From UBA5359 sp028699365 [NCBI: bacterium] (GTDB taxonomy: Bacteria > UBP13 > UBA5359), in contig JAQVUQ010000184.1 of the NCBI GenBank assembly GCA_028699365.1, positions 1 to 5,931 of the forward strand: a stretch of 5,931 nt of DNA. The letters run 5' to 3'. Positions 5,856-5,931 of this stretch are shown one piece after another. The notes under the pieces were generated by a model. That model made no database searches. It was given only the letters and a program-made list of their open reading frames with translations, and was not told where the DNA came from. The position numbers were made by a program, and so were the translations under genes. The first letter of the stretch is position 1, and each line of letters begins with the position of its first letter.

Positions 5856-5931
5856 TTGTCCTTCTCTACTTCGCCATTGCATAAGGTTATTCCTTCGACC
5901 GGTCACGGGGTACATGCAACCGGGCTCCGCA

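Noticed and set aside
5887-5931. Possible C-terminal tail of an upstream minus-strand gene (ARLHVPRDRSKE, then TAA at 5887-5889)
   Set aside because: Only 14 codons are visible and nothing identifies them; a chance open stretch of this length is common.

Overview
The window comes from a bacterium with an outer membrane, and the three genes present suggest a diderm of the Terrabacteria type (the broad group holding Cyanobacteria and relatives, Armatimonadota, Negativicutes and Deinococcus-Thermus). The pointer is an outer-membrane porin tethered to the cell wall by an S-layer-homology (SLH) domain, next to an LptD-type lipopolysaccharide exporter. Base composition is close to balanced. The phylum cannot be fixed from this sequence.

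All three genes lie on the minus strand, so they are transcribed from right to left. Right part: lptD (about 4185-5768), the outer-membrane lipopolysaccharide translocon, unusually short in its barrel. Middle: a 676-residue SLH-coiled-coil-beta-barrel protein (1871-3901). Left: the first 570 codons of secA (1-1711), the preprotein translocase motor, which runs off the left edge. Gaps are 283 nt (lptD to porin) and 159 nt (porin to secA). Each has its own hairpin and translation signals, so these look like separate units or a loose cluster, not a tightly coupled operon. The theme is envelope biogenesis: SecA drives export of the signal-peptide-bearing porin and LptD, the porin ties the outer membrane to the wall, and LptD inserts lipopolysaccharide. 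The 163 nt at the right edge hold no supported gene.

The most unusual signal is the set of short tandem arrays with 7- or 8-bp units. They occur in every non-coding gap and also inside lptD: heptads in the secA leader (1748-1775), octads in the porin leader (3931-3946), a two-copy heptad downstream of lptD (4142-4155), octads within the lptD coding sequence (5499-5534), and several heptad runs over and upstream of the lptD start (5702-5855). The unit sequences differ between sites but the period is the same. They look like dispersed mini-repeats comparable to the heptameric STRR repeats of cyanobacteria. Two of them have been absorbed into the lptD reading frame, where a change of one unit would shift the frame.
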